This document shows positions 23,961 through 35,359 of a DNA stretch of 64,000 nucleotides, in pieces. Every line of letters starts with the position of its first letter. Position 1 is the stretch's first letter. The stretch covers positions 17,546,001 through 17,610,000 of the forward strand of contig NC_068569.1 in NCBI RefSeq assembly GCF_025698545.1, read 5' to 3'. The notes beneath the pieces are model-generated. The model ran no database searches. It saw only the letters and a program-made list of their open reading frames with translations, and was not told the origin of the DNA. The DNA is from Gossypium raimondii (Eukaryota; Streptophyta; Magnoliopsida; Malvales; Malvaceae). Made by a program: the position numbers and the translations under genes.

Positions 23961-25284
23961 ATTGAACTATTTTAAAAAACATAGCGTAGAAATCCGGGAA
24001 GTTTATCCAATGCTAGTTAGTATCCAAGAAACTATCAAGTCAAATCAAACGACATCAGATGGAGCATCCAATGTAAATTTAGTTCTGTCTAAAAGTTTTA
24101 TTGCCCGAGCGATTGACCGTTAATTTTGTGGCTCTAATTGATTTGCAATTTTCAACAGAAATAACGCATGGTTAAAAGCTTATTCAGATTAAAATATATT
24201 TATTTAAAGTATTTAAGCTATTTGTAGATTTAAAATTTGATAGATATTTATTTTTTTAATTTAAATTAAATTATTTTTTTCCGAATGTAATACCAATGAT
24301 ATAAATAATTGGATCGGAATTTGAAAAATAAAAAGATTAAAATTAAAATATATTTAAAAATTACAAAACAATGAAAAAAAGAGGAGTGAAGCAGAGATTT
24401 GGAAAAGCGAAGCAAGGCACGGAGACGTGAGCGTGACCCCTAATTATGTAGTGTCTGTCGACTCCAGTGGAGCAAAATCTGCCAATCCAGCGTCATTTTA
24501 TTAGTACGACTAGTTATTTATATAATTGTAAATCCTGGTCACGTGCCTCTCTGACGGACACATGGCTCCCCTGTTTTAAAGTGAAGGGCAATGGGTATAA
24601 GCCACCACCAAATCCAGGCCCTACAACTTTCCCTTTACACCCACTTTCCTTGTATATTAAAATACCGTTCCTTTGCTGCATATATTGAAATTTTGTCAGC
24701 TAATCTAATCCAACCTAATCTTTTTCTTCCCTTCATTAATTAAAAGAGACTGGAGTTGAGTTTGTAAAGTATACTCCAATACTCTCATTCCTACCCCCAC
24801 TTTGCACGCTTCATTTTTCTAACTTCTTTTCTTTATTGCTGGCTACTAATGAAAGCGGATTACAGCTATCATTCATAAAACAATTCTTCAGTACCCACCA
24901 AGCAATAGTAACGTGCAAGGACTTCTCTCCATTCCTCAACAACCAACCCTCCTCTACTTTCCTTTCCTTTTCATAAGCATTTGATGACAATTTTCACTAC
25001 ATAAAATAACATTTTCATATTTAGTTACAGCACATCAAGTCAGCTTCACGACAATCATATCTCACAAAAGCCAAACCCACACGGTTAAAAAAAAAAAAAA
25101 AAACAGAGCGTGGTAACTGGTAAATGGAAATCACCCCCTTGCTTTCCTTTTTCTTTCTATCTTACAGAGTTTTGGATTTGTTTGTTAGTGGTAAAACCGT
25201 AAAAAGGTAACTAAAAATACCTCTCGCGGAAACAAAAAAACACTTTTTCTTTTTGAAAAAAAAAAGGGAGGGAAAAATCTTGAA
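23961..25284. other. Intergenic region and 3' UTR of the DUF1005 gene
   Basis: No coding region supported. A CACGTG box lies at about 24540 and a poly(A) run at 25088-25104. The part nearest 25284 is expected to be the 3' UTR of the minus-strand DUF1005 gene. Confidence 0.35.
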
Positions 25285-26836
25285 TCAACCAAGTAATTCC
25301 TGGTGATGATTACAGAGCTCTTTTCTTAGACGTTGAGAGAAGAGCCTGCAAGCATCAATGCTCAGATCAACGGCAGCGGCTAATGCCACGTAAGCAGCTG
25401 CATCTTCCGTGCAGTTCACGTGCTGCACACTCACCTCCACGCGAGGTTTACTACACTTGCCTTCTCCTTCCACGCCAGCCGACATTACGAATCCTTGATG
25501 CACGGCAAACGGCCATAGCCCGTACCTGAAATCACCGCTACTCCTCGGACTACAAGCCGGCGACGTCGCACTCCTCGGCGTCACCCGTCCGTTGGAACCG
25601 CTTCGGCCACCTAAGTCAATCACAAACTTCCCTCCTTTACTTGAACTCAGCGTCGACTCGGCCAGGACAATGGCTGCCGCGCTCATATCAGGAATGAGTT
25701 CAAAACGGTAACCGAGTCCGTCAGAAGAGCCGCGTTCTCGCCAAGCCTCGAGACGGCCCCAGGGTTTCCAGGTACCACCTCCTGGACGGAGAATAAGCCA
25801 TGAGCCGGGATTAGAACGACTGACTCGGCCCGATCCCGGTGAAGCCACGAAAGGAGTAACCATCGAAGCCGCGGCTACAGGTGAGCCGGATAAGTCGTGA
25901 ACCGTTATGGACCAACCTTTACGTTCTTTTCCTAGCCTTTCCCTTTCACTTCCAAACGAGCTTAGCCATCTCCGAGAGCTACTTGGCTCTGACCGTAACG
26001 AACTGTCCGATTGTAACTGAAAAGTTAACTTCACAAGCAAAGAACAAACACTGCACAACTAACTAAACAGTAAAAAGTAACTAAAAAAATGAAAAAGAAT
26101 TGAAGGACATAATCCTGCAAACTTTAATGTTGCTTTATCCTACTGTTTTGCATTCAAATTGAATAACTTCATAGAAAATACTGAGAATTAAATGACTAAT
26201 TATAACTAACCCGGATCCTTGATTCCGGTCACCGGTGTTTCTGAAACTGAATTTGCAAGTGAAAACGGGTTGCCGGATATTTCCTCGGATCTGAAACACT
26301 TGAGGGCTACATTCCGGTTCGCCGTCGAACTGGAAAACAAATCTCGGGTCGGGTTCCGCTTTCACATTCAAGTGAAACCGAGCAGAGGAATCTTTTTTAG
26401 TTTCTTTCCCGACTGAAATCCAGCCATTGTGGAAAACACAAGCCTTGGATTCGGTTCCCGCCAGATCCAACGGTACCGAAACTTTTCCTAACAGACACCC
26501 TGAGTTAACACCGCAGGTACTGCCTCTCCGGCCGGTGTAGACAGCGATCTTGAGACAAGGCTTGGCGGAAAAGATCGATTTCTGAGCAAGTTTGTCGATA
26601 TCAGCTTTGCTGAGGTGGAAAGTTGCGGCGAGGGTTTGTTGCTGGTTGTCGGGAAACTGATTCTCCCGTGGAAAGTAGGGAACAACGGCGGTTTGTAAAG
26701 GGAAATTCTTAAGCTTAATCTTACAAAAACACGGCGACAAAGAAGGATGAACGACGGACCGCGCTGGTTTAGACGCCACCGGAATTTTCAACGCTAGATT
26801 GCCGACGGTAAGTCGTACGAAAGGGCAAGGATCCAT
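25285..26836 (-). CDS. DUF1005 family protein, ASG1-like
   Basis: Two minus-strand exons, 26836-26211 and 26002-25285, joined by a 208-bp GT-AG intron (CCGG|GTTAGT ... GGACAG|T), give 447 residues. The protein starts MDPCPFVRLTVGNLALKIPV and continues with KPARSVVHPSLSPCFCKIKL, the hallmark N-terminus of plant DUF1005 proteins. Exon 1 also holds GCLLGKVSVPLDLAGTESKA and NGWISVGKE. Exon 2 carries RRWLSSFGSERERLGKERKG, WSITVHDLSGSPVAAASMVT, SNPGSWLILRPG, WGRLEAWRERG and a C-terminus with VEVSVQHVNCTEDAAAYVAL. ABIOTIC STRESS GENE 1 of Arabidopsis is in this family; its biochemical role is not established, so only a stress-linked role is suggested. The acceptor was chosen because it keeps the frame; one 14 bases upstream (TTTTCAG) would shift it. 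The gene is divergent from PSRP6 with 623 bp between the start codons. Confidence 0.92.
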
Positions 26837-27459
26837 GGCTTTTTATTACTGGTTTTAGCACTCGCCCTTCCTTTTTAAGAAAAACCAGTCTTGCATATAT
26901 AGCTAGCAATGAAGACAGGAATGCATGTTGCATGGGAAATCGTGTAATAAGCTAAACATTTGAGAGAATTGGGAGGTAGGAGGCAGGTTGGGGATCAGCG
27001 AGGAAAATGGCTGAGATTTAGACTAAAACATGATTTGAGTTGCAAAGGAAGAAGCTGACTACGGTATCTGATGTGGAATATTGAAGGGGGGGGGTGCAGC
27101 CGTTAAGATGGATCAGAATCTATTTTGCACTCACAGTCACGGACATGAAGGGTGGAAGAATTTTGCATGCTAGTCTGTGACTGTTGGCACGTGGGTCTGT
27201 GAAACACTCGTGACGTGAAGGTGCTAGCCTGAATGGGTTGGGTTGACCCAAAGGCCGAATGCTAACATTGAAGCCCAAAGCAAATTGAGATTTAGTCGAT
27301 GTGAATTGTGATGTCATACATACTGTGCGTAAAAGGATAACGCACGTAATCCAAAAGCAAAGGTTCGGAGACGCCCATTTCGTTTCACTCTTTTTTTTTT
27401 GTGCCTAAAACCTACAGAACCGAAGGCAAAAGAAAGTGAACTAACCGAAGAAGAAAACC
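26837..27459. promoter_or_regulatory. Shared divergent promoter region, DUF1005 gene and PSRP6
   Basis: A 623-bp region between two start codons pointing away from each other. It contains a CATATATAG TATA-like stretch near 26893-26902 on the DUF1005 side, a G8 run at 27088-27096 and a CT/T-rich leader at 27376-27400 before PSRP6. No long reading frame is convincing. Whether the two genes share control elements cannot be told from sequence alone. Confidence 0.45.
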
Positions 27460-27816
27460 ATGGGAATGCCGCTAGTTTCCATTGCTTCAGCTCCCAAAAT
27501 CACCTTTGTTCCCAATTCCATCTCTCTACCTTCAATTAAGGTGCGTAATATTCCATCTTCGACAGCTTCCACCGGTGGGTTGTCGATAGAATGTTCGTCG
27601 AGGCCGCAGAAGAAGGCAACGAAGCATCATATGAAGACCAGGCCACGCAAGACGCAGCCATGGGACATAAGGAGGAAACCCACCGTTTACGCTCCTTTGC
27701 CTCCGCTGCCTCCTGATTGGGCCTTAGTTTCAAGCGTCGGAGAAAATGATGGCGCCGATGTTGCTGAGGTTGGTCTCGCTGGCTCTGCTCTACAGGCTCC
27801 TGCTTCAACTGGGTAG
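27460..27816 (+). CDS. PSRP6: Plastid-specific 50S ribosomal protein 6 (PSRP6/cL38), chloroplast
   Basis: A single-exon frame of 118 residues with start context ACCATGGG. Residues 1 to about 43 are Ser/Thr/Pro-rich without acidic residues, a chloroplast transit peptide, ending near ECSSRP. The mature basic core reads QKKATKHHMKTRPRKTQPWD then IRRKPTVYAPLPPLPPDW, the conserved block of plant PSRP6, a small plastid-specific protein of the large ribosomal subunit. The remaining about 30 residues are low-complexity and variable, as usual for the family. It stands 180 bp upstream of a Pack-MULE, which could affect its 3' UTR or polyadenylation. Confidence 0.92.
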   Translation: MGMPLVSIASAPKITFVPNSISLPSIKVRNIPSSTASTGGLSIECSSRPQKKATKHHMKTRPRKTQPWDIRRKPTVYAPLPPLPPDWALVSSVGENDGADVAEVGLAGSALQAPASTG

Positions 27817-27995
27817 TTTTTTTTTTCACTGTTCATCGTTATGTTGGTTGTACCGTATTTGCTTCTCCAGTTTTTTTGAAATATGATTTAATTAAACTGA
27901 AAAATGTACTCTGATGAACATCTATGCATTTAAATCTGTCTTAGATTTCGAGGTGAATTTGCCTTTAATTTAATTTCAGTTTTTCTAAAAAATTA

Positions 27996-28443
27996 GGTAA
28001 ACTACAAATATAGTCACTTATGTTTGAAATGTTATGTTTTAGTCACTTATGTTATTATTTTGTTACCAAGTGATCACTTTTCCGTTAAGTTTCGTTATCT
28101 CCCTAGTAATCCTATGTGGCAGTCCAGCTAGATTTTAAGTGCTAACTTGGATTTCTTAATGGGATGAGAATAGATTTTTAATTAAATAAATTTAATTAAT
28201 TAAAAATTTTAAACCCTAAATCTTAGTTAAAAAATAGTTATCTCTCTCTTTTTTTTAGTTTTCTTTTTCAATTGACTAATAATAAAGTTATTATCATCAA
28301 AATTTTTTATTCACCTACAAAAACAAAAAAGGATTCAATTGAGGGTTCAAGTATGTCTTTTTCACCGACCTATGACTTAAAATCAAGCGGTTTTCGACAA
28401 ATTTATGTGATAAGATGAACTGCAATGACTGCAGCATGTAAAA
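27996..28443. repeat. Left terminal inverted repeat of the Pack-MULE
   Basis: Pairs with 29046-29492 in reverse complement, with several small indels. Shared landmarks include TAGTCACTTATGTTTGAAAT, AATTAATTAAAAATTTTAAA, the CTACAAAAACAAAAAAGGAT side, and CATGCTGCAGTCATTGCA at the inner end. Confidence 0.85.
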
Positions 28444-28853
28444 ACCAAGCCAAAACCTGAAGAAGCAAAGGGTTGCCATTACACCATTTGAAGACTTTCC
28501 AAAGGAAAGTCCAGAGGCAATGGAACAGATCACCATAAGCATCAAGGTGAGTCCATAAACTCGTTTTCTGCCTAATTTATCACCAAGCCAACCAAAGAAA
28601 AATTGTCCAGCAAAAGTTCCGCAAAAGGCCACACCATTAACAACAGTTGCAATACAAGGAGGCAAAGTTCAGGCTTTTTAGAAAGTGCATCGAAGTAGTA
28701 AATACGACCGAGCAATTTTGTGATAAGAGAGATGCTAAAAAGGTCATAAGCGTCAGTGAAGAAACCCATTCCAGCAATCACAATTGCTGTGAAATGATAC
28801 CATTGTGTCTTTGCTGCATCCAATGCATTAAGAACTCCAAGCTGGCTTGCCAT
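28430..28853 (-). pseudogene. Captured 5' fragment of a PHT1 inorganic phosphate transporter gene
   Basis: Starts at 28853 with [20 protein letters not shown], then [20 protein letters not shown] and [19 protein letters not shown] small indel near 28670 shifts the frame, which then continues [34 protein letters not shown] and [15 protein letters not shown] before running into the MULE terminus. This covers the N-terminal three or so membrane helices of an H+/phosphate symporter of the major facilitator superfamily, about a quarter of the full length. With a frameshift and no C-terminal half it cannot transport phosphate. Upstream DNA up to about 29045, including a CAG|GTAAAAA motif just before the ATG, seems to have been captured with it. 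Confidence 0.9.
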
Positions 28854-29045
28854 TTCTATCTTTTTTTACCTGACCAGATCAAGTAGGAAATTAACAAAAC
28901 ATAGGAATTTTGAGTTTTCTTTGAATAAACAATCGCATGTCAAATAAAAATGGAAAAAGCTCCAAGTTAAACAAAAGCTGATTCAGCCATTAAAACAAAC
29001 TGTTTTGGCTTTTCATTCTAAGATGTTGACTGGAACATCATTTTT

Positions 29046-29492
29046 TCACATGCTGCAGTCATTGCAATTCATCTTATTACATAAAGTTGTCGACAACCAC
29101 TTGATTTTAAGTCTTAGAACATAAATTTGTCAGTGAAAAAAAAATACCTGGACCCTCTATTGAATCCTCTTTTGTTTTTATAAGTAAATAAAAAATTCTG
29201 ATGATAATAACTTTCTTAGTTAACTGAAAAAGAAAACTAAAATAAAGGGGAAAATAAACGGTTTTTTAACTAAGATTTAGAGTTTAAAATTTTTAATTAA
29301 TTAAATTTATTTAATTAAAATCTAATTAGACTGTCACGTAGGATTACCGTTAGAGAGATAATGAAACTTAACGGAATAGTGATCACTTCATAACAAAATA
29401 ATAACATAAGTGACTAAAACGTAACATTTCAAACATAAGTGACTAAAATGTAACTTGAGACAAACAAAAGTAACTATTTTTGTAGTTTACCC
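29046..29492. repeat. Right terminal inverted repeat of the Pack-MULE
   Basis: Reverse complement of 27996-28443 with scattered substitutions and small indels; it ends TGTAGTTTACCC directly before the 9-bp duplication. Confidence 0.85.
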
Positions 29493-29501
29493 AAAAAATT
29501 A

Positions 29502-30150
29502 TACCAACGTTTCCAAGCTTATCTTCTTTCTATTCTTCAATAAGGATAATGCTAACAGTAAGACATTGCCAAGAGGATACCCTTTGTCTTGATAGTAGTT
29601 GAGATTCATCCATCTGTGAAATTTGATTGAAAATTTGGGTTATCAGTTTTGATTTAACATCTATAGTGTTTTGGGAATTGGGAATAAAAAATGAAGCACA
29701 TATAAGTTCTACTTCAGACTACTCTACTGTCATAAAAAACAAAGAGATTGGAAAGAACAAAACAATGTGTATTTAATAAAAAGACGAAACATCAGATGAT
29801 GTTATTGGCTGGTTGCAGAAAGAGCTCCACCCATCAACATGTTTACATGCAACAGCAAAAGGGTAAATACAAAGTAGAAGAAAAGAATTGAGCCACCACA
29901 AATCTGATTTCCAAAGAGCTGTTTACATCATTTAACACCTATGTAGTAGTAGGGGGGACAATCCTCTACCAGCTCCATGTAAACTACTTAACTTGGAGGC
30001 TTGACTTCTTTTGTGCTTTGATATGCACCCTCCACCAGCTCGATGCTATACAAAGGGGTAATGGAACAACCGCGAACACATCATATCTTGCATATGATTA
30101 TTAACAACACCATCTGATGCTTTGGAGTGTCCTAGGCTTCCATTAAGTTT
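29502..30150. other. Spacer and 3' UTR of the ITPK gene
   Basis: No gene recognised. The part next to 30150 is expected to be 3' UTR of the minus-strand ITPK gene. Confidence 0.4.
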
Positions 30151-33100
30151 CTAGCTAGATCTTTTCTTGTATCGACTCTGCACAAGGCTCAAGAGGAAGT
30201 CTGTAAATATATGTTCATACCCCGGCATTTTCCCATACCCTGCAATATTTTCACCAACAATTCCAAGTCAGCTGCCTGCAAGGTGATTCAAACAAAGAAC
30301 AACTATAATAGCAAGGGGCTTTTAAACCAGGTCTAAAAATGGCACTTGCCAGGAAAGTAATTTATGTCAATCACATAAAAATGATCTCTAGTTCCATGCT
30401 CCCGGATAATGTCTAGGTTAAATAGCCGAAGACCCTACATGTAACAAAAACTTCATATAAATATATCAAAATTATTCCAGAGATTGGTATAATATGTACG
30501 GAAGGAAATAATGGTCAAAATTTTGAAAGCTACCAGTCGCCACCTAAGCTCTTTGGCCAGTCTTTCAAGTAAAGGGCGAGGGGGAAGTTCTGCAATAGCA
30601 TAAAAGAAAACGTTTAGGGCCTACAAAACCCACATGTTGCATGAAATTAACTGAAAAGCCACAATCAAATAAGGTTCCACCTTTTCTGGTTCAACCATGA
30701 AACCTTATTCAAACAAATTCCAAATACAACTACGTTGATCAAACATTCATGTTAAAGAAGGGCAACAAGCAAAATCACAAAAACAGCAAACAAGAAGAGG
30801 GTAATCTTGAATGGGGAAACATACCAGCCACACTAGGGTCCAAATCTGCATCATCTGCAGAAGCTGCAGCACAGGAAACCCGTGGAAACCGAAAAACACC
30901 CGTAACTTTAGAGAGTTCTCTTTTAGTTACATCAGGTAATGAGAAACGCCTGACCACTTTAATGGCTTCTCCAACAATATAAACCTTAAAGAGAACACCT
31001 CCTACAGATATTAGAAAAAAAAGCGGCACAGCAGTTAGGCATTGCTCAGCAAAGCTGGAAACACTATTATGAAGTCTAGAAAAATTGCAGTTGCATACCA
31101 TGGTTAACAAACTCCTGAAGAACAAGTGGAGGTTCTAGTTTCTGGAGGGAGTACTGATCATAAGCAAGTGACAATTCATGTGACTTTGCACTTCCATCAG
31201 CAACCAATGGTTTTGCAACTGCAACAGATGAAAAAAAGTTTAAGTTTGATTAGAAAGAATTGAAGTGGAAACTAAAAGCAGAATAAGTAAATGAGATGAA
31301 CCCTAAAAATAAATCACAAGATTGGGAAAAGCATTTTTATACGTTTTTTGGCTTACCTTACAGGTAACATACAGACAGCAGGAAACAGATTCTTAAACCT
31401 AAAACACAACCCATACAGTACAGAAGACTGTCTATCAACTTAAATACCCCTATAGGATGCTATTACGTGTACTAACACAGGTCAAAATGTGCATACCAAG
31501 GGGTAGTATCAACCCAGCTTTATCTACAGCATCAGCAATAGAAGATGCATCCTTTTTAATGACTAATTGCCTGGGAACACCAACTCTTCCTGCATGGCAA
31601 AATATTAATATCAACTTCCATCAGCATGAGAGTTCATTTGATAACCTTTCATCGAAAGTCAAAAAGCTGCGGGAAAGAGGAGGAAAAGGCTTAGGTTCTA
31701 ATGTCAACAAATAGGACGGCACAAATTACCATAGGAGGTAGATAAATTCATGTCTGCAACGCATTGTAGCATCGATTGGCGATTGTGTAAATGTTGTATG
31801 GCATCAGGAGGATCTAGAACTGTGACTTCTGGATGTGTTTGTCTATAATCCTGTAGATATATGGTAAAGAATGTAAGATGGATTGGTCTCAACACAAATG
31901 TGTAAGTAGCAAACAAATAACCCTAGAGAGAGCAACCTTTTCAAAATTAACTTTTAATGAATGAAATGCCCATTATTGTCCAAAATCAAACACTTCATAA
32001 TCCTTTGGCCAGTAAGAAAAGGCTTTACAATCTTCTTTCTTATTTTCTCCATTTATAATTTCTACCTAAGAATTCCATTCATTCTATTCAGAAGAAAAGC
32101 TTCTGAAAAAAGACGGAATATTTTTTAATGTATATCATCCACTCAGACATTTATACAAAATCACAATATCACAAGGCATATTTCTAATTTTTTTTCATTG
32201 GGCACTGTAATGAAAAACCAACCATCCTCATTGCAACATAAATTCATGCAGAAACTGAACCATTGAGACTTGAAAACAGCTCATACAGGGACAAGATATT
32301 TACGAAATCAGAGTCACAGGCCAGGAAGGATCCCCATTAAATAACCAAATCAACAGACCACCACAAAATAGGGAAACCTTTTAAGATTAAATGACATAAA
32401 ACTTAAAGAGGCCATTCAAAACAATCTCAATGTATAAATTTTTTGCAGACAATTAAAATATATTGCATCATAGAACTTATTTAACATGAATGAGTTAGCA
32501 AAGCGCTAGAACTTTTACTAGTGCGTACGCCAACATTGCTAAAGAACTGGATTAAAACAGATTAGGAGGAAAAAAAAATTAGAACTTGGTATCCCATGAG
32601 TAATGAACGTATATTCTAGCAATAGATTCCAAGGAGTATGACTTAAGCAGCTGTTGCCTATATAAATCTATAATTATAAAATTCAAGAATTGTTCACCTT
32701 TAACACTTGTATTAATCTTAAAATTAAAAAAAAAAAAAAAAGGAAAAGAAAAGAAATATCCAAGTTCCAAAGAACAACTACTAGGAAATTTGAATGTAAG
32801 AATTTTCATCTTGCTGAGGTCATAAGTTTTTGCTGTCATGGTTTCTGAATTTTTGCAAATAAGTGAATCCTTATGCCAGCCACTTCCTCAAGCATGATAT
32901 AACAAACATAGAGGTACACACGACCCTACACTTACTAGGTTTGAATCAGGACAGAAAGGGGTCATAGTTATGCACAGGACAAAAGAAGCCATTCAAAACA
33001 AAGAAAAAGTTTGTTTCACAGGTAATGCTAAGGAAAACCTGAAAAATCAGCTAGATTGCCATGGAAGTAGAAACATCCTCACTTGCTGGAATCTTAAGGC

Positions 33101-34292
33101 CTCGACCTCAATTATCAAGTCAGGTTTCATGAGGAAGGAAAGAGCAAGAAGTCTGCAAATTATGTCAGCCACTAATGAGATTTAAACAACAATTTTCTGA
33201 CACCAGTCTCTGGGTTATTCGGTTCCTCACATGTACAACACATCAAAACCACAACATAATATATCAAACAGAAGTGGATTCACATTCAAATCATTCCACA
33301 ACATCCATCACTTAAAAAGTAAACAAAAATGATAGGTTCTAGAATTTGGACCAACCTCAAGAATCTGGCGCCATTCTTTTCCTGTCAACTGCATCAGATA
33401 CAAAAATGGGTCATGTTGAGTATGCATCGCTTCATAATAAAATTTAAGAACAGGTAAATGAAAGACAGTTAAAACATATACAGAGAAATATCTACTAACC
33501 TTGTGCAATACAATATCAAAAGGACCCTGGTCTGAGAGAGGTCTATTTTGATCAATTGCAACAAATAATATCCCCTTATTCCTGCACCATTTTCAACATT
33601 TTACTCTGTTACTAACATGAAAGAAAGGAACAAAACAGCAACAGCAACAGACCCTTTATGCTAACCTCAAAAGACAAGCTTTTTCTCTTATCAGGGTACA
33701 CAACTTGAACAAATTTAAAAAAGCAAAACGGAAAAAGAACTCATATTTTAATATTAGAAGCAAATCATGGTCCAGGTACTGAAAAGAAAAGAAACTTGCC
33801 ACAGATCCATGTAGTAAGTAATGATAAATATCTCCACTTATTAATTCGAAATAAATTGAGGAAATGACAAATTATAATCACCAAAATAAACGAGGGTCAC
33901 AAAAAATAAAAATATCAAAAAACTTTGGCTTATTGGAGTTCAAGTGTTTGATGTAATGTCGTTCACATAAATTATTTCATTCCGCACAACCAAAACGACA
34001 ACGACGTCAAATGGGACGATATTCTCAATTTTGGGATCACAAACATTAGATTCCAAAACGATCAACCGAACCCCCCCCAAAAAAAAAGACCCAAGATTCA
34101 CCTGGCTAAACCTTCGAACTTTGGTTGTAAAAAGCTCTTGATTTTCTTAGAGGTAAGGGCATAACCGACAACGACAAACTTTTGCTGCTGTTGTTGTTGT
34201 TGTAAAGCTCCGATGGAACATTGCGACATCGTTTTGGGTTCCTCCTCTTCGTCGTAGTTGTCGCAATGAGAGAACTCTTCCTCCAGCCTCAT
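30151..34292 (-). CDS. ITPK3: Inositol-tetrakisphosphate 1-kinase (ITPK3-like)
   Basis: Ten minus-strand exons: 34292-34102, 33581-33500, 33388-33356, 31850-31730, 31589-31497, 31218-31099, 31001-30825, 30589-30534, 30434-30350 and 30239-30151, in frame for 348 residues. ITPKs are ATP-grasp kinases that phosphorylate inositol tris/tetrakisphosphates in the phytate and inositol-pyrophosphate pathway. Landmarks: [20 protein letters not shown] (about 43-62), [11 protein letters not shown] (92-102), [64 protein letters not shown], and the metal-binding end FNLDII...[14 protein letters not shown], where Asp299, Asp314 and Asn316 should bind Mg. A seven-Gln run near residue 32 is encoded by a CAA/CAG repeat. 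Intron 9 has a GC donor (CCTG|GCAAGT); all others are GT-AG. The first ATG gives an acidic leader; a second Met (MSQCSIG) follows it. Subfamily naming is by resemblance. Confidence 0.94.
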
Positions 34293-34639
34293 CTTCCGAG
34301 TAAAATCAGGCTATAATTAAAAGCGAAAATGCGTGTAGAAAACCAAAGATCCGCGATATTTCAGAGAGTCAGTTAAGCTATTAAACAAAAACCAAATAAA
34401 ACAGCGAAAGGGCGAATGAACAAAAAAACGTTTTAATATATAAAGAAAAAAAAAGGGTGGGAGGAGGAGAGGAAGAGAAGAGGGTTTGGAGATGGAAAAC
34501 GCGTCAATAAATAAGCGTATTTGGACGGAAGGAAGAGACTGGATCAGATGTTTCGCTTGCTTTTAGGCTTAGGCTGTGGGCGCCTTTGATTTGTCTTTGA
34601 CTTCAATTATTTTGATCCCACGGTCACGCTACGCCTGAT
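34293..34639 (-). promoter_or_regulatory. 5' UTR and promoter region of the ITPK gene
   Basis: On the minus strand the DNA just upstream of the start includes a CT-rich tract (plus-strand purine run at 34446-34490), typical of plant 5' leaders. No clear TATA box was fixed. It ends where LINE-derived sequence begins. Confidence 0.4.
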
Positions 34640-35354
34640 GACGGTGCTCCATTTCCGCACGTTGGGGTATGTGTTTTCCAAGGGAATGGTGGCTTATGAC
34701 GTGGCGAATTTTTGGTGATAGACACCATAGTTTTTGGATTATTTGTGGGAAGAATAATAACATATCATGTAAAATGGGAATGATATAGTCCGGTAGGGAA
34801 GAGCAAAAACACAAAATATCATTGTTGTTACAATTTTTACTAAATTCACCACTCCAAACATTACTTCCTAATCTAGCCAACATGTCAGCAATGCAATTCC
34901 CCTCCCTCTAAATATGCTGAAGTTGAACTGGTCCAAGTAACCTGCAATCAACTATAAGAGTTCCAGGAAAATAAATATTTATGTCAAAATTAGTCATACA
35001 GTTGATAACAATTTGAGAATCAATCTCTTATTCAATTTTAATTACAAAGTCATATTCAAACCATCTTTTAAGTGTCCATACTTCAACACCTACACTAGTC
35101 GCATTAGGAATAAATCCATAGGAACCAACCACCCATTTGCACCACCTTTATCAGATTTTTCAACTAAAGATTCATTTGTATCTAATTTAGACCAATCGTT
35201 TTCGAGTGGCTTCCAAAAACATGTATGAAGCTAGATAAGGGTATCTGTTTAAGTTTTCCTTGCAACTCAAAAAACTCACCAGCTCGAGTAAGAACCATCC
35301 TAGGCACCTCACTGCTATAATTTCTACCTTCGAAAATTATAGAATTTCTAAGTA
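34640..35354 (-). pseudogene. LINE piece: RNase H domain
   Basis: From the right: QWLLRNSIIFEGRNYSSEVP, then FWKPLENDWSKLDTNESLVE, the start of a plant LINE RNase H, and finally EGNCIADMLARLGSNVWSG, its C-terminal helix. Stops and frameshifts are frequent. The right edge is the 5-bp duplication ACCAC shared with the solo LTR. Confidence 0.75.
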
Positions 35355-35359
35355 ACCAC

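Larger units (their letters stand above)
27996..29492. mobile_element. Pack-MULE (Mutator-like) carrying a PHT1 gene fragment
   Basis: A 1497-bp non-autonomous element. Long inverted termini (about 450 bp each, 27996-28443 and 29046-29492) begin GGTAAACTACAAATATAG on the left and, in reverse complement, GGGTAAACTACAAAAATAG on the right. It is flanked by a perfect 9-bp duplication AAAAAATTA at 27987-27995 and 29493-29501, as expected for Mutator-like transposition. The 600-bp centre is a piece of a phosphate transporter gene and its upstream DNA. No transposase is present. Confidence 0.9.

Noticed and set aside
26219..26416. Plus-strand frame of 65 codons
   Set aside because: Antisense to exon 1 of the DUF1005 gene with no homology.
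28315..28853. Functional phosphate transporter gene
   Set aside because: Only the N-terminal quarter is present, frameshifted, and enclosed by Mutator-like termini; it is a captured fragment.
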